Shown here: piece by piece, positions 10,462 to 20,761 of the stretch
Layout of the letters: every line of letters starts with the position of its first letter
Position numbering within the stretch: the stretch's first letter is position 1
Origin: Chrysophaeum taylorii
Taxonomy: Eukaryota; Sar; Pelagophyceae; Pelagomonadales; Pelagomonadaceae
Reading direction: 5' to 3'
Assembly: GCA_029834535.1 (NCBI GenBank)
Contig: JAQMWT010000083.1
Coordinates: 1 to 62,059 of the forward strand
Length of the DNA: 62,059 bases
Notes under the pieces: generated by a model
Seen by the model: the letters and a program-made list of their open reading frames with translations, nothing else
What the model was told of the DNA's origin: nothing
The model's database searches: none
Made by a program: the position numbers and the translations under genes

Positions 10462-10916
10462 GGCCCTCGTCGTGTCGTTTACGGCTCGATCGAGCGCCGC
10501 TGCGATCGTTCGGCATTTCGCGCACGGTGCTGATCGATCGCTGCTTGGTGACGAGCGTCGGCTCTCGCCGTAAAGTCCGACCGCCCCATTCGCGCTGTTT
10601 CAATCACGGCCGTCACAGTCTTGTCGTCGTGCTGGTCGAGACGACCGGGGGCGGATTTCCTTCCACCACTAGTAGTGGCACTACCACCTCTGTGTGTTCC
10701 TTCGGCATCGGTGCTGGATCCGCGGTGACGCTTGACGGCACGCGCATCGGCCTGCCGAGGGAAAATTCCATCTTTTCGGCACGCATTAACGCCAGCAAGA
10801 TTACCCAAAGCCGTGTTTGGGAAGACGCTCCCGTGGTCCTTGATCGCACCGAACTCCGATTCTTGTCGATTCGCGTGTCGATACGTGCCCGCAAGCGCTG
10901 TTTGCATCGCCGAAGT

Positions 10917-11384
10917 CTATTGGGAGACGGCGAGGTCTCCGTTGCCAATGTACCGCGCCACCTGGCCATTTCGGAGTGTGCTGGCCATTCCGCGCCCCCA
11001 CTCTCGAGCAGCTGCAGTATCAATCCCCCCGGCCGCGGCCGCGGCCGCCGCCGCGGCCACGTCGCGGTCAGCCGTCGCCGCGGCCGCCGCCGCGGCCGCG
11101 TCGCGGGCTGCTGCCGCCGCAGCCACCTCGGCGACGCCGCGAGATTGAGCGGCGGTGGCGACGGCGCGGGCCGCGCGGTCGCACAGCAAAGCTTTGAAAG
11201 AGGCGGCTTCGACCGCGGCGGCCGCTCGAGCGCGCGACGAGGTCGCGGCCGCGAGGGACGCTTCGGAGGCCGCGACCGCGGCTTCCACGACGGAGGCGGA
11301 GGTCGACTTCCAGGCCGCCAGCGTCGCCGCCTCGAGCATCTTGCGCGCGCGGTCGCGGGCGCTCCCGGCACCCGCGATCGCCAA
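10917..11384 (-). other. Alanine-rich ORF over a GCG/GCC repeat tract
   Basis: This is a 155-aa minus-strand ORF with long Ala runs produced by a CGCGGCCGC-type trinucleotide region (about 11030-11110). All three frames on this strand are long because of the high GC, so coding status is doubtful. It lies upstream of the broken Tudor-like gene and could be its 5' part. No domain was recognised. The stretch 11385-11977 holds no supported gene. Confidence 0.25.
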
Positions 11385-11988
11385 GTCGGCGAGAAACTAG
11401 ACCAGCTCGTGCCGGACGAGGATGTCAGCGGGGGGGAGGAGGAATGCGACGCGAGGCCGTACATTCCACCGGAGCAGTATCGGGATAACACGCCCGGGAA
11501 AGCCGGGAGGAGAGCGGCGCCTTATGGGGTTTGGAGGCACGTTAAGCGTCTGACAGGGGATTACCCAGAGCGTGCGAAGAAGACACGGATTACGGTTAAA
11601 AGGCGCACTGCTGCATCCTTCGCGATCTGACGAGCGGCGCGACGTGTTGCGATCTGCTGCGATGCTCAGGAGGAAGACCAGCGTTACTTTGGACGGCTAC
11701 ATTTCGGTGACAACGGGTTTTCCTCCAACAAGAAAGCCGTCGCGCTGTTGTGTTTTTTTCTGCTTCTGCAGGCGGAGGGAGGTACGAGAGACGAGGGGAG
11801 GAGAGGAAGACGCTAACTGCGCGTGTGGGGCGTTTCCAGCCTCTGCCGGCCGCTTTTCTCGTTTTCGTGACGTTGACTTTGACTTGACCATCATGAGGGC
11901 AGTCATACTGAAAGTTGATTTTGACGTGACCCAGATCTGACAACTTTCTGCGTGACGTCAAACTCAAGATTTTTGATGAGACAAAAAC

Positions 11989-12349
11989 TAACTAACTAAC
12001 TTCAGACCTCTCCCGAGCATGGGAGCCAGGCCGGACCGACAGGAGCCAGTCCGGAATCACGGGCCTGTAGACGAGGAGCGCCGAAAGGTCCGTCGGCGGA
12101 GAGTGACCATCACGCTTGTCACCATGCGACGAGGAGACCGCGATGTGACTGACAATCAACTCGTCGATAACCTTCCGTCTTCGCCCCCCGGCCATACCCC
12201 GTCCCACTGCGAACGTTCCGGCTGCCAACCGGCAAGCCCGCGAGGCGAATAGGTGCCAACCTACGCCGGGAGGGCGGATGCCCTCGCAAGGCTCAGGATT
12301 CATGAGGCGCCGTCCTCCGTCGCAACCGCAGTCGGCGATCAGGGTAAGG
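11989..12349 (-). mobile_element. LINE-B truncated copy with an 11-bp target duplication
   Basis: This is the minus-sense LINE-B 3' end with its (GTTA)n tail at 11989-12001. Near-perfect duplications GAGACAAAAAC (11978-11988) and GAGAAAAAAAC (12350-12360) flank it. It is the longest simple LINE-B copy in the window. Confidence 0.85.
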
Positions 12350-12525
12350 GAGAAAAAAACGATTAGCCAAAATGAACCTTGTAGGCTCAAAACCACCACG
12401 AGCATATAGATTCCCGGTTTAACGTACATGGTCTTGTGAACAAATTTGTCCTACTCAAAAAGTTTAGTCCACGGTATGTGTGCTCCCTAAATTTTTCACA
12501 ATAGGAAGCCACCCACGACATCACT

Positions 12526-12602
12526 GTTGAAGGCGAGATTCGAACTCGCGCCCGAAGACTAGTACCTGAAACTAGCGCCTTAGACCGCTCGGCCACTTCA
12601 AC
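12526..12602 (-). tRNA. tRNA-Leu (anticodon CAG)
   Basis: The minus strand folds as a type II tRNA. The acceptor is GTTGAAG/CTTCAAC, the D-arm GCCG...GGC, the anticodon stem-loop CTAGT-TTCAGGT-ACTAG (anticodon CAG), a short variable arm TCTTCGGGC follows, and the T-arm is GCGAG-TTCGAAT-CTCGC. No intron is seen. Confidence 0.88.
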
Positions 12603-12781
12603 ACCGTGTTGTTGTGCATACTGCATGGACAAACATTTTATAATTAATTGTTTTATTAATTTGTGTCAGCTCAATTATTGTATCGCTGTTATTACAATAC
12701 ATACAGGCGGGTCGACACTAAAAATTACTGTTATGTTGAAAGGGCTGTGACAACTGGAATGACACTAGCGATAAGAGAATG

Positions 12782-13044
12782 GCGGGCCGGTTGGCAGCCG
12801 GAACGTTCGCAGTGGGACGGGGTATGGCCGGGGGGCGAAGACGGAAGGTTATCGACGAGTTGGTTGTCAGTCACATCGCGGTCTCCTCGTCGCATGGCGA
12901 CAAGCTTGATGGTCACTCTCCGCCGACCGACCTTTCGGCGCTCCTCGTCTACAGGCCCGTGATTCCGGACTGGCACCTGTCGGTCCGGCCTGGCTCTCAT
13001 GCTCGGGAGAGGTCTGAAGTTAGTCCTAACTACTAATCGACAGA

Positions 13045-13083
<39 letters not shown>

Positions 13084-14060
13084 TTGTTTGTCCCTCGATT
13101 TAGGGTAAGGATCAGGTAGGCGCGAGAGTAAGGATCAGGTAGGCGCGAGAGCCAGACAGTGATCCTCCAAGCCGTCTACGGCGACCTCGCAGACTATTTC
13201 CACGACCCGCGGCGGCTCTTTCAGCGCGCCATTCTCACGCCCCGTCGAAACGATGTTGTCGATGCTGACAACGCGCGCATGACCGCGGCCTTTTTTTCCC
13301 GGAGACGAGGCGTCGGAGTTCTTTTCGGCCGACTAGGTTGGGTCGGAAGCCGACGCCTCGCTCTTTACAGTCGAGTTTTGAACTCCCTGACAACCAACGG
13401 CATGCTGACTTTGATCGCGAGCTTAAAGTCTTCGCAACCTCGACCCGTCGCACGGCCACTGCAACGGTACCAGATACATGATCGATCGTGTCGTTGTCAC
13501 CGAGGCTCCTCCAACCTGTATCCCTTAAGGCCCGCCGACGCCAAACGATCACCAAGAGCCAATGCCAGACGCCCCGCGAGGTCGGCGTCCTCTCGCCCAA
13601 GCCCGTCTTCTGTCATGTCCAGCTCTACGTGGCTCTCTGTCGATCGGCAACCCCGGGGATATGCTCTTCTGAGTCGACGACTCCACCCTACCCCGCACGT
13701 GCTACGCAATACCTATGAGCCCCCTCCCGGCGTCTACACGCGCACTGTAAGTGAACTTACTGGGACCAGGTGAACTTACTGGAACCAGGTGAACTTGCGG
13801 AGGTTAGAGATTGGGACTAGGTGAAATTAGTGACCAGGCGAACTTACTGAGACCAAGTGAACTTACTGGGGTTTTTGGAGTAAACTCAAAGGTTAGCGGC
13901 GTGTGCGGATCAAAGCAGCTTAGATTGGCGGGGGTGACGGCGACGAGTTCAAAGGAAAGTGGATGTGAGCACGAGTGGGTTTACGCCGAATTTACTGGGG
14001 TTAGAGATTGGGACTAGGTGAACTTACTGGCGAACTTACTGGCCTGCACTTGTTAGTTAG
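12782..14060 (+). mobile_element. LINE-B copy in the copia-1 3' LTR, itself hit by H1
   Basis: Plus-sense LINE-B sequence runs 12782-13024, and the rest of its GTTA tail (TAGTTAG) is 14054-14060. An 11-bp perfect duplication ATAAGAGAATG flanks it. Excising H1 (13025-14053) restores an uninterrupted (GTTA)n tail. Confidence 0.88.
13025..14053 (+). mobile_element. H1a: Helentron-like repeat with decayed Helitron helicase 3' part
   Basis: It starts CCTAACTACTAATCGACAG, then has a TGTC microsatellite, two copies of a 23-bp AGTAAGGATCAGGTAGGCGCG unit, and a decayed Pif1/Helitron helicase. Visible pieces are FQRAILTPRRNDVVDADNAR, LRNLDPSHGHCNGTRYMIDR and VGVL..KPVFCHVQLYVALC, in three different frames. 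Iteron-like repeats of GTGAACTTACTGGGACCAG follow, and it ends GGCCTGCACTTGT. It inserted between T and T of the LINE-B tail without target duplication, as known for Helentrons. Confidence 0.75.
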
Positions 14061-14341
14061 ATAAGAGAATGACGTAGGGATACTGGATACGTGGTGCAGG
14101 GGTAAGTGTCATAGCTTCCTCGCACAGGTGCTGGAAAAGAAAGAAAAGGAAAAAGGGGTAAGTGAGGTCCTCACACAGGTGCTGGAAAAAGAAAAAGGAA
14201 GAAAAGGAAAAAGGGGTAAGTGAGACGCTCACAGAGGAGAAGCTTTGAGGAAGACGTCAATAGAGTTAGCAATAGTTAGTAGTCGACGTCAATAGAGGCA
14301 TTGTGGGTGCAAGAAAGTAACAAGAGAGATCCGGGCGAAGA

Positions 14342-15997
14342 TCACGAAGTGAAAAGAGCACGAAGCCGGAGGAAGGAAGGAGCTTCCGTACTGCGGGTGA
14401 AAATAGCGCTAAGATTGTGAAGGCGGGGAATGTGTTGGAGATCAATGATGTGGTTGCGATGATATTCGGCGGTACTGTAAAAGCGAATGGCAATATGGCG
14501 GGTGCGCCGTATGAGACATTGGAGACGGACTTGGGTGACGGTGGTGCTATTATCGACATACATTGGGACCGTGTGACGAGGGAGATCAAAGTCATCAAAA
14601 AGTTTGAGAAGCCAAGAGAGCTCAGCAGTAGCAGCGTAAAGAGCGAGCAATTCAGCTTCAAAAGAAGAGCGAGCAAGTAAGTACTGCGAGCGGGAGCAGT
14701 AGGCTATCATAGAGCCAGCAAGGAGAAAACAAAAACCAGTTGTAGAGTGGCGGTCATCAGGGTCGTCGGCCCAGCTGGAGTCGGAATAACCACAGAGACG
14801 AAGGGTAGAATCGCGACCAAGAATAAGGGCAAGATCCTGAGAACCGTTGAGATAACGCAGAGTGTGGGATAAAGCGTGCCAGTGGGGTTAACCAGGATTG
14901 TGGGGAAAACGCGCACACTGATTGACGGACCAAGTGATATCAGGGCGAGTCATGATGGAGATGAAGAGGACACAGCCAACAATACGGCGAAAAGGGATGC
15001 GCGCCATGAAGATGTGATCTGGAGAACCAGGAGCAGGACAATGAGCCGCAGAAAGATGAAGACCTTTGGGAGCGGGAGTCAGTTCAGGTTTACTGTTGAT
15101 GAAGCGATGTTCGGTAAGGATTTCACGGATAGCGTGGGATTTGTCAAGAGTGAGGGTTTTCTGAGAGCGATCACGCGTAATGCGAAGACCAACGTAAGAG
15201 GTGAGATCAAGCTCATTGACGTCAGTGAAAGCACGGAAACGGAGGAAAAAGGCTTGGTAATGGCCAATGGAATGACGAGGGTGCGCCACAAGAAGATCAT
15301 CAACGACAAGAACGAGACGTAGGACAACGGTAGAATTGAGCACGAGCTTGTAATTGCAAGTGTCACCAGATCCGCGGACGAAGCCACAATCATTGAGAAG
15401 GAAGCGTTCCAAATAAAGCCACCAATTGCGACAAGCTTGTTTGCAACCATACCAAGAGCGACGGAGCTTGTAAACGATTTTGGAACCATCGGTGGGTTGG
15501 CGAGGAGCATAGCCTTCGGGTGGCCAGACATAGATGTCTTCGTCAATGGGAGCTTGGATAAAAGCGGAGCTGACATCCAACTTGTGCAAATCCCAGTCAT
15601 GAACAGCGACAAAGGTTAGAAAGAAACGGATCGTGACGATGTTAGCAACCGGTGAGTAGGTGTCATGATAATCAATGCCGTGAACCTGGGTGTAACCGCG
15701 GACGACGAGGCGAGCCTTGTATGATTTGAAGCGGCCAGAGTCATACTTCTTGCGGATGATCCACTTGAGGGTACAAATGTTGCCAGAAAAAGTCGAAGGA
15801 AGGCGAACAACATCCCAGCAACCAAGCTGACCAAGGGAGCTATACTCTTTGGCGATGGCTTGCAACCAGCCAGGACGCTCAGGATTGGTCGGAGCTAAAG
15901 CTTCACGCAAATGGGTGGAAGTAATGGTAGTTTCGTCAATGTATGAATACTGAGAGGTTTCTTCGGAAGCAGAGTAATAAACATGTGCATAAGGATC
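14342..15997 (-). pseudogene. copia-1 reverse transcriptase and RNase H
   Basis: The RT reads from about 15997 down to 14888: GWLQAIAKEYSSLGQLGCWD, IRKKYDSGRFKSYKARLVVR and DWDLHKLDVSSAFIQAPIDE. The catalytic box is LVVDDLLV where copia elements normally have YVDD. A single in-frame TAA (14888-14890) separates it from RNase H, which continues in the same frame (ARSSFEAELLALYAATAELS, then MYVDNSTTVTQ) to 14342. Thus only one stop interrupts RT-RNase H. The V for Y change next to the catalytic pair could itself reduce activity. It belongs to copia-1; upstream it is separated from integrase by H1b. Confidence 0.85.
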
Positions 15998-15998
15998 A

Positions 15999-17119
15999 AC
16001 AAGTGCAGGCCAGTAAGTTCACCTAGTCCCAATCTCTAACCCTAGTAAGTTCAGGTCTGGTCTCAGTAAGTTTCATATAAGGTCACCTGGTCAGTAAGTT
16101 CACCTAGCTCACACCAACTCCTTTGAGCTCGTCGCTCTCGCCTCCGCCAATCTAAGCTGCTTTGATCCGCACGCGCCGCCACCCTTTGAGTTTACTCTAA
16201 AAACCCTTTACTCTAAAAACCCCAGTATGTTCACCTGGTCCCAGTTTCATCTGGTCACTAAGTTCACCTAGTCCCAATCTCTAACCTCAGTAAATTCACC
16301 GGGTCCCAGTAAGTTAACCTATAGTGCGCGTGTAGACGCTGGGAGGGGGCTTATCGGTATTGCGCAGCACGTGTGGAGTAGGGTGGAGTCGTCGACCAAA
16401 AAGAGGATATCCTCGGGGTTGCCGATCGACAGAGAGCCACGTAGAGCTGGACGTGGCAGAAGACGGGCTTCGCCAAGAGGACGCCGACCTCGCGGGGCGT
16501 CTGGCCCTGGCTCTTGGTGATCGTTTGGCGTCGGCGGGCCTTAAGGGATACAGGTTGGAGGAGCCTCGGTGACAACGACACGATCGATCATGTATCTGGT
16601 ACCGTTGCAGTGGCCGTGCGACGGGTCGAGGTTGCGAAGACTTTGAGCTCGCGATCAAAGTCAGCATGCCGTTGGTTGTCAGGGAGTTCAAAACTCGACT
16701 CTTGAGAGCGAGGCGTCGTCTTCCGACCCAACCTAGTCGGCCGAAAAGAACCTCCGACGCCTCGTCTCCGGGAAAAAAGGCCGAGGTCATGCGCGCGTTG
16801 TCAGCATCGACAACATCGTTTCGACGGGGCGTGAGAATGGCGCGCTGAAAGAGCCGCCGCGGGTCGTGGAAATAGTCTGCGAGGTCGCCGTAGACGGCTT
16901 GGAGGATCACTGTCTGGCTCTCGCGCCTACCTGATCCTTACTCTCGCGCCTACCTGATCCTTACCCTAAATCGAGGGACAGACAGACAGACCCACAAACC
17001 CACCCACATCCTTCATGCTCCCCACACACACCCCCCCCTCTTAGCAGTCGACATTTAAAGACAGACAGACAGACAGACAGACAAACAAACAAACAAACAT
17101 CTGTCGATTAGTAGTTAAG
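15999..17119 (-). mobile_element. H1b: Helentron-like repeat inside copia-1 pol
   Basis: On the minus strand it runs from CTTAACTACTAATCGACAG to GGCCTGCACTTGT (1121 bp, including a LINE-A tail at 16992-17060). Taking out exactly this segment, plus the LINE-A insertion 17201-17240 with one 13-bp duplication, puts integrase and RT in one open frame. This confirms both boundaries and the T|T insertion with no duplication. The decayed helicase has the same lesions as H1a. Confidence 0.85.
16992..17060 (+). mobile_element. LINE-A tail inside the H1b microsatellite
   Basis: CCACAAACCCACCCACATCC through TTAGCAGTCGACATTTAAAG is inserted in (GACA)n; ACAGACAGAC flanks both sides. Because the target is a microsatellite, the exact ends are ambiguous. 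Confidence 0.8.
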
Positions 17120-17120
17120 A

Positions 17121-18703
17121 CAAGGGTGTTAGCTAAACAAAGGGGAAGGAAGACATAATGAACTAACAAACGAAAGCTAACATAAGAGACATACAAAGAG
17201 CTCCCCACACACACCCCCCTCTTAGCAGTCGACATTTAAAGACATACAAAGAGTTACAGGAGGAAACAGAAGCGACAGAGGAAACAGAATCGACATTGTG
17301 ACAGGATGAAACAGAATCGCCCGTATAAAAGTTTGTTGGTTGTTGTAACGCGCGTTGGTCGACTTTGCGCGGTCGGCCCCGTCTGGCTCGACGTAATGGT
17401 GCACGTTTCGTATTGTCCGGGAACGGTTGTGTATGGTCCAGTGACGGTTGAGATATTGTTTCAGGGGTGATCAGTCCCGATAAGGCCGGCTCCTGAGCAT
17501 CAAAAACAGAAGACAAGGGAGCAACAGCGGAAGATAAACGAGGGTCGTAATAAAATAAGTCGGGAAAAAGAGAATCCACAAGAGGCGGAGGAAGGGGTTG
17601 AGAGGACAGAGACTTACGCAGAGCAAAATTTTCATCAAAAACAACATCAATCGAGGTGTGGATGACAGGACCAGAGGCGCGTTGAAGCAATATGCGATAT
17701 CCAGGGCCTGCAGAGGGATACCCAATGAAGATACCGGTTATAGCTTTAGTAGGCCATTTGTCGCCAGTAAGAATTGCAGCAGGATAGCCCCAAACACGAA
17801 GAAAATCAACACGGGGGAGAGTTTCATGTAGCATTTCATATGGCGTCATATATCCAGGATTAGAGGCATTTGGCATGCGCTCAGAGATGAAGTCAGCCGT
17901 TTCCATGGCCCAACGCCAAAAATCAGGTGGACGGTGCGCATGTACCAAAAGAGTGCGAGTAATATCAGCAGTTGCGCGATGAGAGCGTTCCACAACACCA
18001 GAAAAAGCGTGCGCCTGTGAAGTTTTGGACTGAGCTGCAGGAGCACGTTTGAGAGCGATGTTGTTGCCCAGACAGAAGGTTTCGAATTGGCCCATAAGAG
18101 AGCGGTCACGATCGGTGTAGATGAGGGCAATGCGATATCCGAATGGGCGAACCACGGTAGACAGAAAAAGTTCGAGTTGACGAGCGTTCGTAAGTGCATC
18201 GTGTCGTGGAGCAAAGTAACGTGTGCGGCGGCGCGTATGTATGAATCATCGACAAACGTGAGGATCGCGCGATCTTGATATATGAAGGATGGGACGCCTG
18301 CAAACATGAGATCGGCGTGGATAATAAGGTAGGGCGCAACGGCACGTGGACGAGACAAAGGCTCGGAGGCAGGAAGCGAAGTGGAAGCGGAAGCATGGGC
18401 TTTACGTTGGCCAACATGCGCAGCATGCATTTTACCGAGAGCACAAGCAGGACAAAAAGAAAGAGACGCGGAGCTCGGGAAAAGCGGTGCGCCAACAGCG
18501 AGAGAAGACAACCGGCTGATATAAGAGGGACTGTAATGACCAAGACGAGCATGCCAAAGGTCGAAGGTAAGTTGAGTGCGTTGAGACACAGCGGGAAACG
18601 CACAAGGGTCATGGACACGGGGGCAAGAAGAAAATGCCACAAAAGGTGAAACGAAGTCCGCGTAGGGTGCAGCGGTCGTATTGCCGATCCAACAGACGAT
18701 CAA
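17121..18703 (-). pseudogene. copia-1 integrase region
   Basis: The minus-strand reading opens near 18703 with the GAG-pre-integrase finger (LWHARLGHYSPSYISRLSSL ... CPACALGKMHAAHV). The integrase core has its first Asp in LIIHADLMFAGVPSF, the second in LIYTDRDRSLMGQFETF and the Glu in FSGVVERSHRAT, a D-D-E set. A one-base frame change lies near 18160-18190 between the first and second Asp. After the core come the usual PYEMLHETLPRVDFLRVWGY and FIGYPSAGPGYRI blocks. A LINE-A tail disrupts the end at 17201-17240. The junction with gag-protease is also out of frame, so the polyprotein is broken. Confidence 0.85.
17201..17240 (+). mobile_element. LINE-A tail, 40 bp, in copia-1 pol
   Basis: Forty bases ending TTAGCAGTCGACATTTAAA sit between perfect copies of GACATACAAAGAG (17188-17200 and 17241-17253). 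Confidence 0.9.
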
Positions 18704-20403
18704 AAGAAGACCACAGCGACGAAGCAGGGGAATAACGTGATGCGTTTGGCGGTGACGTAAAATACGTTGCGGATGAGCAGGGCCAACGGCCTGAATGGTG
18801 TGGCAATCGTAACCAACTTGCTCAAGGGCACGATCCGAAAGAATCCGTTTGTCACCAAGGCCAGGAGAGATGAGGGTATGCGGGAACGCGACATGGATGC
18901 CAGGAGGGGCGGAAAGATGGGTGCAGGAGAAGGACGACCACGATTGTCAAGAGGACCAATTGAAGGGAACGTTAAGTGAGCAGTGCCAGAACCAGAAACA
19001 GAGCCAGTGCCGATAGCAGAAGTGATGGAGTGCTGTTGACTGTTGTCAAGGTCAGTGAAACCAGCTGCGGAATTGAAGAGGTTGACGTTGGCACCGGTAT
19101 CGTAGACAACGAGACGAAGGTTGGTGCTGTGAAGGTAGTCGCGCTCACGCGCGGTGAGCAGAGCGGTAAGGGCATTGGTGGAGGAAAGGACTTGGTGAAT
19201 GGAGGGGGAGATGGAAAGAAGATGGAAATTGAAAGACGGATAGGTGGGTGCAGAAAGAGATGGGTCAGGAAGGGAGACAGCGGTGGAAGGCGGGACAGTG
19301 TTTGTGGTGGAGGGTGGCAACGCAAGAAGCGGCGGAGAGGATTGAGATGGAGGCAAGAGTGGGATGGGGGCGGAAAGATAGTTTTGGTAGAAAGGTGGAT
19401 GGGGCCTAGGTGGGTATTGGGGATTGGACCGAGGTGGGTATTGGGGATTTGACCGACGTGGGTATTGATATTGATGCCGAGGGCGGGCGGTGGCTTGTGA
19501 GAGCAAATAGCGCTGGCGCTTATGACAATCTTTCTGGTGATGGCCAGGAATACCACAAAAGTGACAAAGATCAGTATGGCGTGGGCGCTGGCGATGGAAA
19601 CCACGGGAAAATGAAGATGAAGGTCGGTTACGGAAAGATGTTCGAAAAGATGGGCGAGGGCTGGAACGTTGTTGAGAGCGCAAAGCATTGAGGCGATGAA
19701 GGTATTTATCAGAAGGATGGTTAGTACGACCGTAAAAGTTGCAACGTTCACGATGACGGGGACTTTCACGGAACGTAGCATGGACAAGCGCAGACTTGGT
19801 CTGAAGATAATCAAAAACTTTACTGTGGAGGCGATCAACGAAACCATCATATGTGCGCAGTTTAGGATCAAGGGCAATGAGATCCTTAGACAAGATCGAG
19901 TCGGGGATTTTCGTCTGAAGCAATTGCAATGCAAGTGTGTCAGGGAAATCTTGATGATGCCGAGCAACTTGAACACCAGTGATGAACTTGTTAAGAAAAG
20001 ACTCAAGTTCATCGATATTGTTGCACACCAAGGAATGCAATGAAGCAATTGCAGACTGAGCGACACGATCTCCATGGCCCATGTAAACATCAGTAATGCG
20101 CTTGTAAAGCCGCGTGAAGTTCATATCGCGGTTTTCACGGATATCCGCACGATCAGTATCATGCATTGGTAGCGCCATGAACAGTGCAGAGTACCAGCGT
20201 TGCTGCTTAAGACCGAATTCTTCTTCAGAGCAGCCAGAGGCGGAAATGCTAGTCCAAGTGTCATTGGTCAAGATAATGCGATCACCGGTGGAAATGATCA
20301 TGTTTTCCAGGCGCCGGGTCCATTGGTGAAAAAGATGTCGCTCACCACTGAAGGCATCGAGTTTTTGCGAAAGCTTGCTATCTTTAATTTCGATCGAGGA
20401 CAT
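18700..20403 (-). CDS. copia-1 gag-protease ORF
   Basis: This is an open frame of about 567 aa from MSSIEIKDSKLSQKLDAFSG (ATG at 20403; an upstream non-ATG extension to 20427 is less likely). The gag part (residues 1-220) has the UBN2-like FHQWTRRLENMI...HSLVCNNIDELESFLNKFI pattern. A CX2CX4HX4C zinc knuckle lies at about 280-293 (CHFCGIPGHHQKDC). A first knuckle at about 221-235 has lost both downstream Cys to Tyr (CNFYG...DKYLH). A proline-rich linker with NPQYPPRS repeats follows, then the aspartic protease motif VVYDTGANVNLF (DTG about 435-437). The ORF ends at 18700 inside the conserved NVFYV region, and pol resumes in the -1 frame. That looks like a small indel but could be a frameshift site. 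Confidence 0.85.
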   Translation of the reverse strand: MSSIEIKDSKLSQKLDAFSGERHLFHQWTRRLENMIISTGDRIILTNDTWTSISASGCSEEEFGLKQQRWYSALFMALPMHDTDRADIRENRDMNFTRLYKRITDVYMGHGDRVAQSAIASLHSLVCNNIDELESFLNKFITGVQVARHHQDFPDTLALQLLQTKIPDSILSKDLIALDPKLRTYDGFVDRLHSKVFDYLQTKSALVHATFRESPRHRERCNFYGRTNHPSDKYLHRLNALRSQQRSSPRPSFRTSFRNRPSSSFSRGFHRQRPRHTDLCHFCGIPGHHQKDCHKRQRYLLSQATARPRHQYQYPRRSNPQYPPRSNPQYPPRPHPPFYQNYLSAPIPLLPPSQSSPPLLALPPSTTNTVPPSTAVSLPDPSLSAPTYPSFNFHLLSISPSIHQVLSSTNALTALLTARERDYLHSTNLRLVVYDTGANVNLFNSAAGFTDLDNSQQHSITSAIGTGSVSGSGTAHLTFPSIGPLDNRGRPSPAPIFPPLLASMSRSRIPSSLLALVTNGFFRIVPLSKLVTIATPFRPLALLIRNVFYVTAKRITLFPCFVAVVFF

Positions 20404-20489
20404 GATAAACGATAACGAACCGAACACGTAGCAATGAACTGAAGCCGATGAGGAGTTGCCGTGAAGTCAAGCACGGGTTCGATCGAAAC

Positions 20490-20507
20490 GAACGAGCACC
20501 TCTACCA
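20490..20507 (-). promoter_or_regulatory. copia-1 primer binding site
   Basis: On the minus strand the bases right after the 5' LTR read TGGTAGAGGTGCTCG. TGG complements a tRNA CCA end, as expected for priming. The tRNA species was not identified. Confidence 0.55.
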
Positions 20508-20603
20508 TGTGACAACTGGAATGAGGCGTTACACTAGCGATAAGAGAATGACGTAGGGATACTGGGTACGTGGTGCAGGGGTATGTGTCATAGCTTCCTC
20601 ACA
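20508..20603 (-). repeat. copia-1 5' LTR (96 bp)
   Basis: It is bounded by TGTGAC and TCACA and abuts AGGGC at 20604-20608. It matches the split 3' LTR apart from a 7-bp indel and a few substitutions. No clear TATA box is visible. Confidence 0.85.
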
Positions 20604-20761
20604 AGGGCAGTACCATGGACCGAACTCGACCAACGAGGGACGTGAGACGTTCGGGAGTACTCCCGACCACTCTCCTTTCGGACCTGGGGCACGCCATACC
20701 CCAGTTTAGCGTGATCGTGGCATGGTGTGAGGTAATGTCTAGCAGTACCCGTCACTAAAAA

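Larger units (their letters stand above)
12746..14124 (-). repeat. copia-1 3' LTR, interrupted
   Basis: The LTR segments are 12746-12781 and 14072-14124. The interruption 12782-14060 is a LINE-B copy carrying an H1 copy; ATAAGAGAATG is duplicated at 12771-12781 and 14061-14071. Upstream in element sense (14125-14225 on the plus strand), a block CAGGTGCTGGAAAA...AAAGGGGTAAGTGAG is repeated twice. Confidence 0.8.
12746..20603 (-). mobile_element. copia-1: full-length Ty1/copia element with 96-bp LTRs, heavily re-inserted
   Basis: The LTRs read TGTGACAAC...CA on the plus strand. The 5' LTR (element sense) is 20508-20603. The 3' LTR is 12746-12781 plus 14072-14124, interrupted by LINE-B and H1. 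A perfect 5-bp duplication AGGGC flanks the element (12741-12745 and 20604-20608). Inside, in minus-strand order, are gag-protease, integrase, RT and RNase H. The two LTRs differ by a 7-bp indel and about three substitutions, so the element is not very recent. Confidence 0.88.

Noticed and set aside
10527..11630. 367-aa plus ORF rich in Gly and Arg
   Set aside because: High GC trinucleotide repeats open several frames at once; the matching family blocks lie on the minus strand.
13740..14045. Direct repeats resembling a CRISPR array
   Set aside because: Units are contiguous or nearly so, lack unique spacers of constant length, and recur in every H1 copy; they belong to the Helentron-like element.
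18700..18735. Programmed -1 frameshift between copia-1 gag-protease and pol
   Set aside because: The frame change falls inside a normally continuous conserved block (after NVFYV) and no slippery heptamer or clear stem was identified, so a decay indel is more likely.
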